Shown here: one piece after another, positions 16,541 to 26,626 of the stretch
How the letters are laid out: the number at the start of each line of letters is the position of its first letter
How positions within the stretch are numbered: the stretch's first letter is position 1
NCBI RefSeq assembly: GCF_001045445.1
Contig: NZ_LFNF01000001.1
Span: 496,001-560,000 of the forward strand
DNA from: Chryseobacterium sp. BLS98
Lineage (GTDB): Bacteria; Bacteroidota; Bacteroidia; Flavobacteriales; Weeksellaceae
Length of the DNA: 64,000 nt
Direction of reading: 5' to 3'
Made by a program: the position numbers and the translations under genes
Notes under the pieces: generated by a model
Told to the model about the DNA's origin: nothing
The model's database searches: none
The model's input: only the letters and a program-made list of their open reading frames with translations

Positions 16541-19489
16541 TTATTTTAGTTTTTTCTTAACAGCTACTTCTTCGTAGACTTCAAGAATATCTCCGATTTC
16601 AATATCGTTATAACCTTTAAGGTTTAATCCACATTCATAACCCTTGGTTACTTCTCTTACATCATCTTTGAAACGTTTCAAACTTTCCAGTTCACCATCG
16701 AATTTAACGATACCGTCTCTCAACACTCTTACTTTCGAGCTTCTTGTTACTTTACCTGAAAGAACCATACATCCGGCAATTGTACCTACTTTAGAAATCT
16801 TGAATACCTCTCTGATCTCTACGTTACCAATTACCTGCTCTTTAATTTCAGGAGAAAGCATACCTTCCATCGCTTCTTTAACCTCATCAATAGCAGCATA
16901 AATTACTGAGTATGTTCTGATCTCGATTTCTTCTTTATCAGCTAATTCTTTAGCATTAGCACCTGCTCTTACATTAAATCCAATGATAATGGCATCAGAT
17001 GCAGTAGCAAGGTTAACATCAGATTCAGTGATCTGCCCAACTCCTTTATGAAGAATATTTACATTGATTTCTGCTGTAGATAATCTCTGCAACTGATCAG
17101 ATAATGCTTCAACAGAGCCATCCACGTCACCTTTAAGGATAATGTTCAATTCCTTGAATTCACCCAGAGCAATTCTTCTTCCAAGTTCTTCAAGCGTAGT
17201 ATGCTTCTTCGTTCTGATCGAAAGCTCTCTTTGTAACTGTTCTCTCTTATTGGCAATAGTTTTAGCCTCACTTTCATCTGCATATACCTTGAATTTATCA
17301 CCTGCTGTAGGAGCGCCATCCAATCCAAGAATAGTTACCGGAATTGAAGGACCTGCTTCTTTAAGGTTTCTGCCTCTTTCATCAAGCATTGCTTTTACCT
17401 TACCGTGGTTTTTACCTGCTACTACATAATCTCCTACTCTTAAAGTTCCGGTTTGTACTAACATCGTAGCAACATATCCTCTTCCTTTATCCAGTGATGC
17501 TTCAATAACAACACCCTGAGCGGCTCTGTTCGGATTAGCTTTAAGATCAAGCATTTCTGCCTGAAGCAATACTTTTTCCAATAGAATATCCATATTATTA
17601 CCAAACTTAGCAGAAATTTCCTGCGACTGAACATTTCCGCCCCATTCTTCTACCAGGATATTCATCCCTGAAAGCTGCTGACGGATATTATCAGGATTGG
17701 CATTTGGTCTGTCCACTTTGTTTAATGCGATAATCATTGGTACTCCTGCAGCCTGTGCGTGAGAAATTGCTTCTCTCGTCTGAGGCATTACATCATCATC
17801 GGCAGCAATTACAATAATTGCGATATCGGTGATTTGGGCACCTCTGGCTCTCATCGCGGTAAACGCTTCGTGACCCGGTGTATCCAGGAATGTAATTCTT
17901 TGTCCGTTTTCCAATTTCACATTGTAAGCTCCAATGTGCTGGGTAATACCTCCTGACTCACCGGCAATAACATTGGTTTTTCTGATGTAGTCAAGTAAAG
18001 ATGTTTTACCGTGGTCAACGTGACCCATTACTGTAACGATTGGTGCTCTTGGAGAAAGATCCTCTTCAGTATCCATATCCTCTTCAGATTCCACCTCTTC
18101 AAGGTCAGCATCTGAGAATTCTATTTTATAACCAAATTCATCTGCAACTAATAATAAGGTATCAGCTTCCAGCCTTTGGTTCATGGTTACCATTACACCA
18201 AGGGAGAAACAAGCAGAAATAACTTCTGTAGGAGAAACGTTCATTAAACTCGCTAATTCACCTACTGTGATGAATTCAGTAACTTTTAATGATCTGTCCT
18301 GAGCATCAATCTCTTGTTGACGTTCATCCTGTTCTCTACGGTAGGTTCTCTTGTCTTTTCTGTGTTTTGCAGATTTAGATTTACCTCCTTTATTGGTAAG
18401 CTTTTCAAGAGTTTCCTTGATCTGGTTTTTAACCTGTTCGTCAGTAAGTTCAACAGGCATTGTTCTTTGTCCAGGTCTGTTGTTGTTCCCTCCAGGACCT
18501 TTTTTGAATCCGCCTCCCTGACCTGGCGGACGGTTTCCTTGATTATTTCCAAAGCGGTTTCCACCTTGCCCTCCCTGACCTGGCGGACGGTTCCCTCCAG
18601 GACCTCCTTGTCCCTGCGGACGGTTTCCTCCAGGGCCTCCATTATTGTGAGGGCGGTTTCCTTGACCACCTTGGTTGTTATTTCCTGAGTTTTGGTTATT
18701 CCCCTGGCCTTGTTGGTTATTCGGGCCTCCGGGTTTTTCAATTCTCTTTCTTTTCTTTTTAGCCCCTGAACCAGGTTTTGGTGCAAATTGCGTTAAGTCA
18801 ATTTTCTCACCTACAATCTTAGGACCATCCAGCTTCTGATAAACAGTTTCTATTTTCTGGGGTTCCTGAGAATCTGACTCAGTGGATTGTTGAGCTTCTG
18901 CCTTATTTTCTGCAGGCTCAGGCTGCTTTGGAGTTTCTTTCACAGGTTCTGCCGGTTTTTCCTCTTCTTTTTTCTCCTCCATTTTGGGTTTATCTTTTTT
19001 TACAGGTCTATTTCTGGATTCTATTTGGGACAGATCTATTTTATCCAGAACTTTGAATTCCTGTTTTTCAGGAGCTGCTTTAACTTCCGGTTCAGCCACA
19101 ACTTCTTCTTTCTTTTCTTCAACCGGTGTTGCTAGAGGCGCTGGTGCCGCAGGAGCTTCCTCAACTTCAGGCGCTTTAGATTCAAGATCTATTTTACCTA
19201 AAATTTTAGTTTCTGGTTTATTTGCTTTAGCTCTTATTACTTCAGGGGTTTTCTTTTCCTCAATTTCCAGCTTTTCCTCCGGAACTTTGGTGATCACCAC
19301 CTCATGGGAAGCTTTTCGCTGTTCGCCGTCTTTGGCAAACTCAGCCTCCAATGCAGAATATGCCGCTTCTTCTAATTGAGCGTTAGGATTGCTTTCAACA
19401 ACGAAGTCTTTGGACTGTAAAAATTCTACTAATCTGGACATCGAAATATTGAATTCCTTAACCGCTTTATTTAATCTTATTTTTGGCAT
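16541..19489 (-). CDS. infB: Translation initiation factor IF-2
   Basis: GTPase that places initiator tRNA on the 30S subunit. N-terminal IF2-N domain (1-50). A long disordered region (60-400) contains a Gly/Asn/Gln/Pro/Arg tract at about 253-342 and three copies of a K-x(3)-KIDL-like motif (near 95-104, 146-155 and 224-232). A second IF2-N-like helix domain follows at 404-460. The G domain has G1 GHVDHGKT (489-496), then DTPGHEAF and NKVD, and the C-terminal domains end the protein. 982 residues, long but normal for Bacteroidota. Last gene of rimP-nusA-infB. Confidence 0.98.
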   Translation of the reverse strand: MPKIRLNKAVKEFNISMSRLVEFLQSKDFVVESNPNAQLEEAAYSALEAEFAKDGEQRKASHEVVITKVPEEKLEIEEKKTPEVIRAKANKPETKILGKIDLESKAPEVEEAPAAPAPLATPVEEKKEEVVAEPEVKAAPEKQEFKVLDKIDLSQIESRNRPVKKDKPKMEEKKEEEKPAEPVKETPKQPEPAENKAEAQQSTESDSQEPQKIETVYQKLDGPKIVGEKIDLTQFAPKPGSGAKKKRKRIEKPGGPNNQQGQGNNQNSGNNNQGGQGNRPHNNGGPGGNRPQGQGGPGGNRPPGQGGQGGNRFGNNQGNRPPGQGGGFKKGPGGNNNRPGQRTMPVELTDEQVKNQIKETLEKLTNKGGKSKSAKHRKDKRTYRREQDERQQEIDAQDRSLKVTEFITVGELASLMNVSPTEVISACFSLGVMVTMNQRLEADTLLLVADEFGYKIEFSDADLEEVESEEDMDTEEDLSPRAPIVTVMGHVDHGKTSLLDYIRKTNVIAGESGGITQHIGAYNVKLENGQRITFLDTPGHEAFTAMRARGAQITDIAIIVIAADDDVMPQTREAISHAQAAGVPMIIALNKVDRPNANPDNIRQQLSGMNILVEEWGGNVQSQEISAKFGNNMDILLEKVLLQAEMLDLKANPNRAAQGVVIEASLDKGRGYVATMLVQTGTLRVGDYVVAGKNHGKVKAMLDERGRNLKEAGPSIPVTILGLDGAPTAGDKFKVYADESEAKTIANKREQLQRELSIRTKKHTTLEELGRRIALGEFKELNIILKGDVDGSVEALSDQLQRLSTAEINVNILHKGVGQITESDVNLATASDAIIIGFNVRAGANAKELADKEEIEIRTYSVIYAAIDEVKEAMEGMLSPEIKEQVIGNVEIREVFKISKVGTIAGCMVLSGKVTRSSKVRVLRDGIVKFDGELESLKRFKDDVREVTKGYECGLNLKGYNDIEIGDILEVYEEVAVKKKLK

Positions 19490-19565
19490 CTATATTATTT
19501 ACTATTTTTTAATTCTTAAAATTAAAGTATTTCTTTTTTACTGTTTATTAAAATTCATTAAAATC

Positions 19566-20801
19566 TTAATCTTCAAATTCTTCTCTCAGAATTCGTTTTA
19601 CATCTTCAATGGTTTCTTCTTCAAGATCTACCATATTTAAAAGACTCTCAGTATCTTTATCCAATACCGACTTCGCAGTAGTAAGACCTACTTTCTTAAA
19701 TTCATCCAAAATCCACTGCTCAATATCGTCATTGAATTCTCTCAAATCAACATCGTCATCCTCGCTGGATTCTCTATAAACATCAATTTCATATCCGGAC
19801 AGCCATGAAGCCAGTCTGATATTCTGCCCCTGCTTTCCGATTACTTTGGAAATCTCTTCAACCGGAGTATAAACTAACGCATAGTTTGCTTCCTCGTTGA
19901 TGTCAATTTTGTTAATGGTAACATTTCCTAAAGCTCTCTTCACCATAATTTCAGGGTTTTTAGACCACTGAATCACGTCGATGTTTTCATTTCTCAACTC
20001 TCTTACAACCCCATGAATTCTGGATCCTTTTACTCCCACACAAGCACCTACAGGATCTATTCTGTCATCATAAGCATCTACTGCAATCTTCGCCTTTTCA
20101 CCAGGGATTCTAACTACTTTTTTAAGCATAATAGTTCCGTCCTGGATTTCAGGAATTTCCAGCTCTAATAACTTCTCTAGGAATTTAGGTGCAGTTCTGG
20201 AAATAATAATCTGTGGTTTTGAACCTTTAAAATCTACTGTTTCAACAATAGCTCTGATATTTTCGCCCTTTTTAAAGAAGTCGGACGGGATCTGGTTTTC
20301 TTTAGGCAAAATGAATTCGTTTTCCTCATCATCCAATAAGATCACGTGCTTGTGACGGATGTGGTGGATTTCTCCGATAACAATTTCCCCGATTTTATCT
20401 CTGAACTGCTCATAAAGCATTGCATTGTTATGCTCCTGAAGCTTGGTAGCCAGGATCTGCTTTAAGGTAAGAATATTTCTTCTACCCAATTGGGCAACAG
20501 GAATTTCCATTGTAAAATCTTCACCTACTTCGAAAGTAGGGTCAATTTTTTTAGCTTCAGAAAGTTCAATTTCCAGATCATCATCTTCAGACATTTCGTC
20601 TTCTACAATCGTTTTATTTAAAAATATCTGAAAATCTCCTTTATCAGGGTTCACAATGACATCAAAATGATCATCTGAATCATATCTCTTTCTAAGAAGA
20701 GTTTTCAGTGAATCCTCAATAATTGCCATAAGATCAATCTTACTGATCCCTTTTTCGTCTTTAAAATCACCAAAGGATTCAATCAACGCTATATTATCCA
20801 T
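19566..20801 (-). CDS. nusA: Transcription termination/antitermination factor NusA
   Basis: RNA polymerase-binding elongation factor. N-terminal domain (1-130), S1 domain (around 135-200; GEIVIGEIHHIRHKHVILL) and two KH domains (DPVGACVGVKGSRIHGV; EISKVIGKQGQNIRLASWLSGYEIDV). 411 residues: it lacks the C-terminal acidic repeats of E. coli NusA, as is normal in Bacteroidota. It lies 15 bases after rimP and 76 before infB, the conserved operon order. Confidence 0.97.
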   Translation of the reverse strand: MDNIALIESFGDFKDEKGISKIDLMAIIEDSLKTLLRKRYDSDDHFDVIVNPDKGDFQIFLNKTIVEDEMSEDDDLEIELSEAKKIDPTFEVGEDFTMEIPVAQLGRRNILTLKQILATKLQEHNNAMLYEQFRDKIGEIVIGEIHHIRHKHVILLDDEENEFILPKENQIPSDFFKKGENIRAIVETVDFKGSKPQIIISRTAPKFLEKLLELEIPEIQDGTIMLKKVVRIPGEKAKIAVDAYDDRIDPVGACVGVKGSRIHGVVRELRNENIDVIQWSKNPEIMVKRALGNVTINKIDINEEANYALVYTPVEEISKVIGKQGQNIRLASWLSGYEIDVYRESSEDDDVDLREFNDDIEQWILDEFKKVGLTTAKSVLDKDTESLLNMVDLEEETIEDVKRILREEFED

Positions 20802-20816
20802 CTATTCTTTTTTCTT

Positions 20817-21284
20817 TTAAAATTTAATTATTACTAATGCCTTTTTTATCTCAGAGTAAGGAATTTCTTTTTCCTCCTCCACATCCACTTTCCCTTTTCC
20901 GATATCTTTCGGCTTACGGTAGCGTAAAACAAGTGTGATTTTTTCATCATCAACTTTTGCCAGCTCTCCTTCAATTTCGGAAGAATCATTCAGCAATACT
21001 TCAATCTCTCTTCCTATATTTTTCCTGTACTGTCTTGGAGAAGAAAGTGGTTCACTTAGTCCTGCAGACATTACCTGCAGACTGAAATCATGTTCTTCAC
21101 GATCCATATTAAACTCTACAGCACGGCTTGCATCAAGGCAGTCCTGAAGAGTCACCCCATTATCACCATCCAGAATCACAGTAATATCATCTCCTGCGGA
21201 AATCTTCAGATCCACAAGAAATAAATCCTCTCTGCTCTCAAGGAATTCATTTAATAATTCTTCAATTCTTTTTTTAAACTCCAT
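20817..21284 (-). CDS. rimP: Ribosome maturation factor RimP
   Basis: Small protein needed for 30S maturation. 155 residues with the N-terminal LFLVDLKISAGDDITVILDGDNGVTLQDCLDASRAVE, then DFSLQVMSAGLSEPLSSPRQYRKNIGREIEV with the conserved VSSPG-like turn altered to MSAGLSEPL, and a C-terminal Sm-like beta domain. First gene of the rimP-nusA-infB operon; ATG at 21282-21284. A terminator-like hairpin sits in its leader. Confidence 0.95.
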   Translation of the reverse strand: MEFKKRIEELLNEFLESREDLFLVDLKISAGDDITVILDGDNGVTLQDCLDASRAVEFNMDREEHDFSLQVMSAGLSEPLSSPRQYRKNIGREIEVLLNDSSEIEGELAKVDDEKITLVLRYRKPKDIGKGKVDVEEEKEIPYSEIKKALVIIKF

Positions 21285-21312
21285 ACATTAATTATCTTGA
21301 TTTACCAGTACG

Positions 21313-21337
21313 AAAAAAGGCTTTCTTCCGAAGCCTT
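21313..21337 (-). terminator. Terminator-like hairpin in the rimP leader
   Basis: AAGGCTT (21317-21323) and AAGCCTT (21331-21337) pair perfectly around a 7-base loop, followed on the minus strand by TTTTCG. It lies 29-53 bases before the rimP start, between divergent genes, so it is not the 3' end of any seen gene. It could act as an attenuator for the rimP-nusA-infB operon. Confidence 0.5.
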
Positions 21338-21469
21338 CCCATTTTTTCCTGTAAATCCACTGCAAATATACGCATTTTTTCTAAAAAAGCAAAATCTACT
21401 TCGTTATCAAGTAAATACCTTAAATTTTTCATTAAAGTAAATTAAACAGGTGGGTGAAAGTATTTTTAT

Positions 21470-21477
21470 TATTTTTG
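21470..21477 (+). promoter_or_regulatory. Candidate -7 box for the glycan operon
   Basis: TATTTTTG matches TAnnTTTG, 25 bases before the ugd GTG start. No -33 TTG at normal spacing. Confidence 0.4.
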
Positions 21478-21501
21478 CCTTAAAATTTAAAAACAGACAT
21501 T

Positions 21502-22815
21502 GTGAATATAACAATTGTAGGAACAGGTTATGTAGGGCTGGTTACAGGTACTACCCTGGCAGAACTTGGCAATTCAGTATACTGTGTTGACATTGATGAA
21601 AAGAAAGTAGAAGGTATGAAAAACGGCGTAGTTCCCATCTATGAGCCGAACCTTGAAGAAATGTTTTTGAGAAACATTCAATCCGAAAGATTATTTTTCA
21701 CCACCAATCTTAAAGAAGCTTTAGACAAAAGCGAAGTCATATACCTTGCGCTTCCGACACCACCGGGAGGAGACGGCTCTGCAGATCTTTCATACGTCAT
21801 TCAGGTTGCCAATAATATCGGAGAAATGATGACGGAATACAAGGTCATCGTCAATAAAAGTACAGTTCCTGTAGGAACAGCAGACAAAGTAAGGGAAGTG
21901 ATCGCCTCTAAGACGAATATCCCTTTTGACGTAGTTTCCAACCCCGAATTCTTAAGAGAAGGCTTTGCTGTGGAAGATTCCATGAATCCCTCAAGAGTGG
22001 TTGTAGGAGCAAGCTCCGAAAAGGCAAAAAATATAATGGCCCAAATTTACCAGCCATTTACCAATACGGGAATTCCGATCATTTTTATGGATGAAAAATC
22101 ATCGGAACTTACAAAATATGCCGCCAATTCATTCCTTGCCGTAAAAATTACCTTTATGAATGAAATAGCCAACTACTGTGAAAAAGTAGGAGCTGACGTA
22201 GACAAGGTAAGATTGGGAATGGGAAGTGACGACAGAATTGGGCACCGATTTTTATTCCCTGGAATCGGATACGGCGGAAGCTGTTTTCCTAAGGACGTGA
22301 AAGCACTTATAAAATCCGGAATACAGGAAGATTTCAATTTCCAGATTCTGGAAGCTACGGAAAAAGTAAATACGGCACAGAAAGTAATTCTTGTTTCAGA
22401 AATTGAAAAATACTTCGGAGGAGACATCAAAGGAAAGAAAATCGCCATGTGGGGATTGGCTTTCAAAGCTAACACAGATGATATCCGGGAGGCTTCTTCT
22501 CTGGACAATATTGCTCTTTTATTAGAAAAAGGCGCAGAAATTGCTGCGTATGACGCGGTAGCAGAAAATAATGTAAAAAAACTGCTGGGTGATAAAATAC
22601 AATATGCAAAAGGGATGTATGATGCTCTTGAAGATGCAGACGCCTTATTTATTGCTACAGAATGGCCTGAGTTTAAAAACCCGAATTTTGAAATGATGGC
22701 TAAAAAAATGAAAAACAAAGTCATTTTTGACGGAAGAAACATGTATCCACTGGAAATCCCGGAACAAAATGGATTTCATTATAAAAGTATCGGAAGAAAG
22801 ACCATAGAAAATTAA
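21502..22815 (+). CDS. ugd: UDP-glucose 6-dehydrogenase
   Basis: Oxidises UDP-glucose to UDP-glucuronate with two NAD+. Rossmann motif VGTGYVG (6-12), STVPVGT (120-126), KYAANSFLAVKITFMNEIA with the catalytic Lys (about 205-224), and GIGYGGSCFPKD (255-266) with catalytic Cys261. 437 residues, normal length. The start is GTG at 21502, since no ATG precedes the conserved N terminus. A UDP-mannuronate or UDP-GlcNAc dehydrogenase role cannot be fully excluded, but the ugd family fits best. It opens the glycan cluster, with 3 bases between it and rfbB. Confidence 0.92.
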   Translation: MNITIVGTGYVGLVTGTTLAELGNSVYCVDIDEKKVEGMKNGVVPIYEPNLEEMFLRNIQSERLFFTTNLKEALDKSEVIYLALPTPPGGDGSADLSYVIQVANNIGEMMTEYKVIVNKSTVPVGTADKVREVIASKTNIPFDVVSNPEFLREGFAVEDSMNPSRVVVGASSEKAKNIMAQIYQPFTNTGIPIIFMDEKSSELTKYAANSFLAVKITFMNEIANYCEKVGADVDKVRLGMGSDDRIGHRFLFPGIGYGGSCFPKDVKALIKSGIQEDFNFQILEATEKVNTAQKVILVSEIEKYFGGDIKGKKIAMWGLAFKANTDDIREASSLDNIALLLEKGAEIAAYDAVAENNVKKLLGDKIQYAKGMYDALEDADALFIATEWPEFKNPNFEMMAKKMKNKVIFDGRNMYPLEIPEQNGFHYKSIGRKTIEN

Positions 22816-22818
22816 CAG

Positions 22819-23898
22819 ATGAAAAATATAATTATTACCGGCGGAGCCGGATTCATAGGTTCTCATGTTGTAAGAGAATTTGTAAAAAATAATCCGGATA
22901 CCAAGATTATCAACCTTGATGCTCTTACTTATGCAGGAAATTTAGAAAATCTTAAAGACATTGAAAATGAGCCTAACTATGTTTTTGAAAAGGCAGATAT
23001 TACAAAGCCTGAAGAGCTAAGAAAGATATTCGAAAAATATAATCCTGATGCCGTAGTGCACCTGGCAGCAGAAAGCCATGTGGACAGAAGCATTACAGAT
23101 CCAATGGCATTCATTAATACCAATGTAAACGGAACTGCGAATCTTCTTAATTTATGCAAAGAATTCTGGACCCTTAACCCGGATCATACACACGGAAGAT
23201 TCCCTGACGAAAAAAGAAGTAATTTATTTTACCATGTTTCTACAGACGAAGTATATGGAAGTCTTGGCGAAACCGGATTCTTTCTGGAAACTACCGCTTA
23301 TGATCCTCAATCACCGTATTCGGCTTCCAAAGCCGCTTCCGACCATTTGGTAAGAGCATATGGGAATACTTATGGAATGCCATTTATCATATCCAACTGT
23401 TCAAACAATTATGGTCCGAATCATTTCCCAGAAAAATTAATTCCTCTTTGTATTTCAAATATCATTAATGAAAGACCACTGCCAATTTACGGTGACGGAA
23501 AATATACAAGAGACTGGTTATTTGTAATTGATCACGCAAAAGGTATTCATCAAATATTTAATGAAGCCAAAACCGGTGAGACCTATAATATTGGAGGATT
23601 CAACGAATGGCAGAATATTGACCTGGTGAAAGAACTGATCAAGCAAATGGATTCCAAGCTCGGAAAACCTGAAGGATATTCTGAAAAATTGATCACATTT
23701 GTAAAAGACAGACCTGGACATGACAAACGTTATGCTATTGATGCAACCAAGCTTAATAAAGACTTAGGCTGGAAACCCTCTGTGACTTTTGAAGAAGGAC
23801 TTTCAAAAACTATTGACTGGTATCTTGAGAACAAAGAATGGCTTGAAAATGTTACCAGCGGTGATTACCAGAAATACTACGAAAAGCAATATTCGTAA
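22819..23898 (+). CDS. rfbB: dTDP-glucose 4,6-dehydratase
   Basis: Converts dTDP-glucose to dTDP-4-keto-6-deoxyglucose. Extended SDR: GGAGFIGSH (8-16), HLAAESHVDRS (81-91), STDEVYG (141-147, with catalytic Asp143 and Glu144) and YSASK (Y167, K171). 359 residues. Its product feeds the FdtA/QdtA cupin and aminotransferase downstream rather than the rhamnose route, since no rmlC or rmlD is present here. Follows ugd closely and precedes a small secreted-protein gene. Confidence 0.97.
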   Translation: MKNIIITGGAGFIGSHVVREFVKNNPDTKIINLDALTYAGNLENLKDIENEPNYVFEKADITKPEELRKIFEKYNPDAVVHLAAESHVDRSITDPMAFINTNVNGTANLLNLCKEFWTLNPDHTHGRFPDEKRSNLFYHVSTDEVYGSLGETGFFLETTAYDPQSPYSASKAASDHLVRAYGNTYGMPFIISNCSNNYGPNHFPEKLIPLCISNIINERPLPIYGDGKYTRDWLFVIDHAKGIHQIFNEAKTGETYNIGGFNEWQNIDLVKELIKQMDSKLGKPEGYSEKLITFVKDRPGHDKRYAIDATKLNKDLGWKPSVTFEEGLSKTIDWYLENKEWLENVTSGDYQKYYEKQYS

Positions 23899-23899
23899 T

Positions 23900-24364
23900 A
23901 TGAAAAAATTTTTCTTATTACTGTTTATCATTTTTTCAATTTCATCATATGCCCAATCTGTAGTCATTCAGACAAAATTTCCGACTGAGAATCAGAAAAA
24001 ACTCATTGATGAACTCATAGAAGTTAGTGGATATACTAATTCTCTGATGAAAACAGCAAACTTACTGTTATTCAGAAAATCTATTCAACATGAAAATGGT
24101 AAAAGCTTCGAAATTTTAAGTACAGATGAAAAGAAAATCATTCTTGAACATATAAGAGATAGTTATTTGAGACAAGGTAAATTATATCTTGATTTCATAA
24201 ACTTATCTGAAGATAATCTGCAGAATTTAATTAAATTTTACATTGAAAATTCAAATTTAAAATCTAGTAATTACGTATTTGTTTCTGATATAATAATTCA
24301 CAATTTGGACAATGAAATAAGTATTGAAGTTAATAAGACTTTAAAAGAAAAATCCACAAAATAA
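23900..24364 (+). CDS. Small secreted hypothetical protein between rfbB and rfbA
   Basis: 154 residues. The start is the ATG at 23900, one base after the rfbB stop, because it begins a clear signal peptide ([19 protein letters not shown]); a longer in-frame reading from 23789 would overlap rfbB by 110 bases. The mature part is mostly charged amphipathic helix ([12 protein letters not shown]..., [22 protein letters not shown]...). I do not recognise a family. A periplasmic helical protein between two cytosolic nucleotide-sugar genes is odd. It shares the operon and ends 2 bases before rfbA. Confidence 0.8.
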   Translation: MKKFFLLLFIIFSISSYAQSVVIQTKFPTENQKKLIDELIEVSGYTNSLMKTANLLLFRKSIQHENGKSFEILSTDEKKIILEHIRDSYLRQGKLYLDFINLSEDNLQNLIKFYIENSNLKSSNYVFVSDIIIHNLDNEISIEVNKTLKEKSTK

Positions 24365-24366
24365 AT

Positions 24367-25230
24367 ATGAAAGGAATTATATTAGCCGGTGGTTCCGGGA
24401 CCAGACTTTACCCTCTTACCATCGCCGTAAGCAAGCAACTGATGCCTGTTTATGACAAACCAATGATTTATTATCCCCTTTCAACTTTACTGCTGGCAGG
24501 GATTAAAGATATTCTGATCATTACAACTCCACATGATCAGCCGGGATTCATTAAACTTTTAGGTGACGGATCCCAGATCGGATGCAACATTGAATATATA
24601 GTTCAGCCAAGTCCTGACGGATTGGCACAGGCCTTCATTTTAGGCGATCAGTTTATCGGCAATGATTCTGCGGCATTGGTGCTTGGGGACAATATCTTTT
24701 ATGGTTCTGAAATGGGCACCCTGCTGAAGAACAAAACCAATCCGGATGGCGGAGTTGTTTTCGCTTATCACGTTTCCGATCCTGAAAGATATGGCGTTGT
24801 AGAATTCGATGATAATCTTAAAGCTATTTCTATTGAAGAAAAACCTTTAAATCCAAAATCGAATTATGCAGTTCCCGGCTTATATTTTTACGACAATGAA
24901 GTAGTGGAAATAGCAAAAAACATCAAACCTTCCCCAAGAGGAGAATTGGAAATTACGGATGTCAACAATGTGTATCTAAGCAAAGGGAAACTGGAGGTAG
25001 GTGTTCTGGACAGAGGTACTGCCTGGCTTGACACCGGAACATTTGATTCCCTGAACGATGCTTCTGAATTTGTAAGCGTTATTGAGAAAAGACAGGGTTT
25101 CAAGATTGGATGTATTGAAGAAATTGCATTCAGAAATAAGTTCATCAATGAAGAAAAGTTGCTTGAAACAGCCGAAAAGTATGGCAAAAGCGGTTATGGG
25201 GAATACCTGAAACAGCTTGTCAGAAAATAA
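24367..25230 (+). CDS. rfbA: Glucose-1-phosphate thymidylyltransferase
   Basis: Makes dTDP-glucose from dTTP and glucose-1-phosphate. Nucleotidyltransferase signature [13 protein letters not shown] (6-18), [44 protein letters not shown] and [13 protein letters not shown]. 287 residues, complete. Ends the first glycan sub-operon: a hairpin terminator follows at 25256. A decayed copy of its 3' end is found at 29148-29262. Confidence 0.97.
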   Translation: MKGIILAGGSGTRLYPLTIAVSKQLMPVYDKPMIYYPLSTLLLAGIKDILIITTPHDQPGFIKLLGDGSQIGCNIEYIVQPSPDGLAQAFILGDQFIGNDSAALVLGDNIFYGSEMGTLLKNKTNPDGGVVFAYHVSDPERYGVVEFDDNLKAISIEEKPLNPKSNYAVPGLYFYDNEVVEIAKNIKPSPRGELEITDVNNVYLSKGKLEVGVLDRGTAWLDTGTFDSLNDASEFVSVIEKRQGFKIGCIEEIAFRNKFINEEKLLETAEKYGKSGYGEYLKQLVRK

Positions 25231-25255
25231 AAAATTATAATTTATAAGATTTCAG

Positions 25256-25288
25256 CAACTATTGGCTTTATGGCTAATAGTTGTTTTT
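25256..25288 (+). terminator. Terminator after rfbA (copy 1 of a repeated hairpin)
   Basis: CAACTATT (25256-25263) and AATAGTTG (25276-25283) form the stem, followed by TTTTTAA. The same core, with one or more changes, recurs at 28801-28830 and, more degraded, at 29290-29317. Confidence 0.75.
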
Positions 25289-25384
25289 AATATAATACCT
25301 TATCTGACCCGGAACATATGAAACATATTTCTACACATAGACAGATAATAGCAGCAGGCAGTAGTCCGATAGTAATTTTATAAT

Positions 25385-25392
25385 TAACTTTG
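25385..25392 (+). promoter_or_regulatory. Candidate -7 box for the acyl-amino-sugar cassette
   Basis: TAACTTTG matches TAnnTTTG, 29 bases before the cupin gene start and after the rfbA terminator, so the cassette 25421-28718 may have its own promoter. No TTG at the expected -33 position. Confidence 0.45.
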
Positions 25393-25420
25393 AGGCTTTA
25401 AAGAATTTTTTATCACATTA

Positions 25421-25834
25421 ATGGAATACAATAAACCAAAAATCATCACATTCGATAAAATAGGATCATCTCAGCTGGGCTATATTACCATTGCCGAAAC
25501 GCAGAACAATGTGCCTTTTGAGATCAAACGGGTATACTGGACTTACTATACTCCTCATGATGTAACCCGAGGGGGACATGCCCATAAGGCCCTGCAGCAG
25601 ATGATATTTGCAGTCTCAGGAACCATCACTTTTAATACGGAAGATGAAAACGGTCATAAAGAAACCTTTACCTTAGACCATCCTACAAAAGGTTTATATA
25701 TTCCAAAACTGGTATGGAGAGATATCCAGTTTTCGCATAATGCAGTATTGCTCTGCCTTGCTTCGGAAGTATATGATGAGGAAGATTATTTCAGGGATTA
25801 TGAAAGCTTTAAAGAGGCCACTCAACAAAAATAA
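25421..25834 (+). CDS. FdtA/QdtA-type dTDP-4-keto-6-deoxyglucose 3,4-ketoisomerase (cupin)
   Basis: Small sugar-nucleotide isomerase that moves the keto group from C4 to C3, preparing 3-amino-3,6-dideoxy sugars. 137 residues with the cupin core and the signature RGGHAHK (50-56), whose two His match the catalytic pair known from FdtA. Whether the product has the galacto (Fuc3N) or gluco (Qui3N) configuration cannot be read from sequence. Works on the RfbB product and hands it to the aminotransferase at 27618. Confidence 0.9.
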   Translation: MEYNKPKIITFDKIGSSQLGYITIAETQNNVPFEIKRVYWTYYTPHDVTRGGHAHKALQQMIFAVSGTITFNTEDENGHKETFTLDHPTKGLYIPKLVWRDIQFSHNAVLLCLASEVYDEEDYFRDYESFKEATQQK

Positions 25835-25854
25835 TTTTCATAAAATAGCAGACA

Positions 25855-26382
25855 ATGATAATTGAATATAAAGGAATTAAACTAAGATTTGTTGAGGCTG
25901 ATGATGCTGAATTTATAGTATCCATCAGAAACAATGAAAAAAAATCAAGATTTATTTCAAAAACTTCTCAGGATGTGGACGCCCAGAAGCAATGGATCTC
26001 GGATTATAAAGAACGTGAGCAGCAGAAAAAAGAATTCTATTTTATTGCTGTTGATCAAAACAACATAGATTATGCGACGTACAGGGTTTACAAAATAGAC
26101 TCCGGACTGCCTGAAATAGGAAGCTGGGTTTCGAAACCTGATTATTCAAACATCAAGAATTCGATAAAAGTAGATGTTGCCGTAAAAGACTTTGTCCTGA
26201 ATGAATTGAAATTCGATACCCTTCAGTTTGAAGTAAGAAAACAGAACACATCGGTCAACAGTTATCATAAACTTTTCCAGCCGGAACTGGTAAGAAGTGA
26301 TGACGAAAACAATTATTATCTGCTGAAAAGAGACACTTTTAACAGAATACTTCCGGATATTCTTAAAAAATTTAAAATATAA
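25855..26382 (+). CDS. GNAT-family N-acyltransferase
   Basis: 175 residues with a RimJ/RimL-like GNAT pattern: KLRFVEADDAEFIVSIRNN at the N terminus, GSWVSKPDYSNIKNSIKVDVAVKDFVLNEL in the middle and FEVRKQNTSVNSYHKLF near the C terminus, in the position of the family's N-x(4)-A-x-x-x-Y motif. In a cassette with an isomerase, aminotransferase, ACP and KAS III, the best reading is N-acylation of the 3-amino-3,6-dideoxy sugar. Donor could be acetyl-CoA or an acyl group on the adjacent ACP; the sequence does not decide. Confidence 0.75.
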   Translation: MIIEYKGIKLRFVEADDAEFIVSIRNNEKKSRFISKTSQDVDAQKQWISDYKEREQQKKEFYFIAVDQNNIDYATYRVYKIDSGLPEIGSWVSKPDYSNIKNSIKVDVAVKDFVLNELKFDTLQFEVRKQNTSVNSYHKLFQPELVRSDDENNYYLLKRDTFNRILPDILKKFKI

Positions 26383-26386
26383 ACTT

Positions 26387-26617
26387 ATGTCAATCAATGA
26401 ATTTATTAAAAATTTCCAGTCTCAGCTGGAAAATACAGATACAGTAATAGAACCCGAAACAGTATACAGTCAGGAAAGCTACTGGGACTCACTTACTGCT
26501 ATGGTCATCAAGGTAATGATTGAAGATGAATACGGAGTAGATATTGAGCCGGAACAGATTACATCGTTCAAAGACATCAATGAACTTTACGCTTTTATTG
26601 TTGAGAAAAAACAGTAA
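26387..26617 (+). CDS. Acyl carrier protein (first of three)
   Basis: 76 residues, acidic, four-helix ACP pattern with WDSL at 33-36; Ser35 is the expected phosphopantetheine site. Four bases after the GNAT gene and 9 before the KAS III gene, so it is a dedicated carrier rather than the housekeeping acpP. It would carry the acyl chain used for sugar modification. Confidence 0.88.
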   Translation: MSINEFIKNFQSQLENTDTVIEPETVYSQESYWDSLTAMVIKVMIEDEYGVDIEPEQITSFKDINELYAFIVEKKQ

Positions 26618-26626
26618 CATCAGACA

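Noticed and set aside
18500..18740. Repeated short DNA units that might suggest a CRISPR or minisatellite
   Set aside because: They are in-frame codon repeats of the infB Gly/Asn/Gln/Pro tract, with irregular length and no spacers.
18286..18786. Arg/Thr-rich alternative frame within infB
   Set aside because: It arises from the low-complexity Gly/Asn/Gln coding repeats of infB read in another frame.
23789..23899. N-terminal extension of the small secreted protein overlapping rfbB
   Set aside because: A clear signal peptide begins at 23900; the extension lies within well-conserved rfbB coding sequence.
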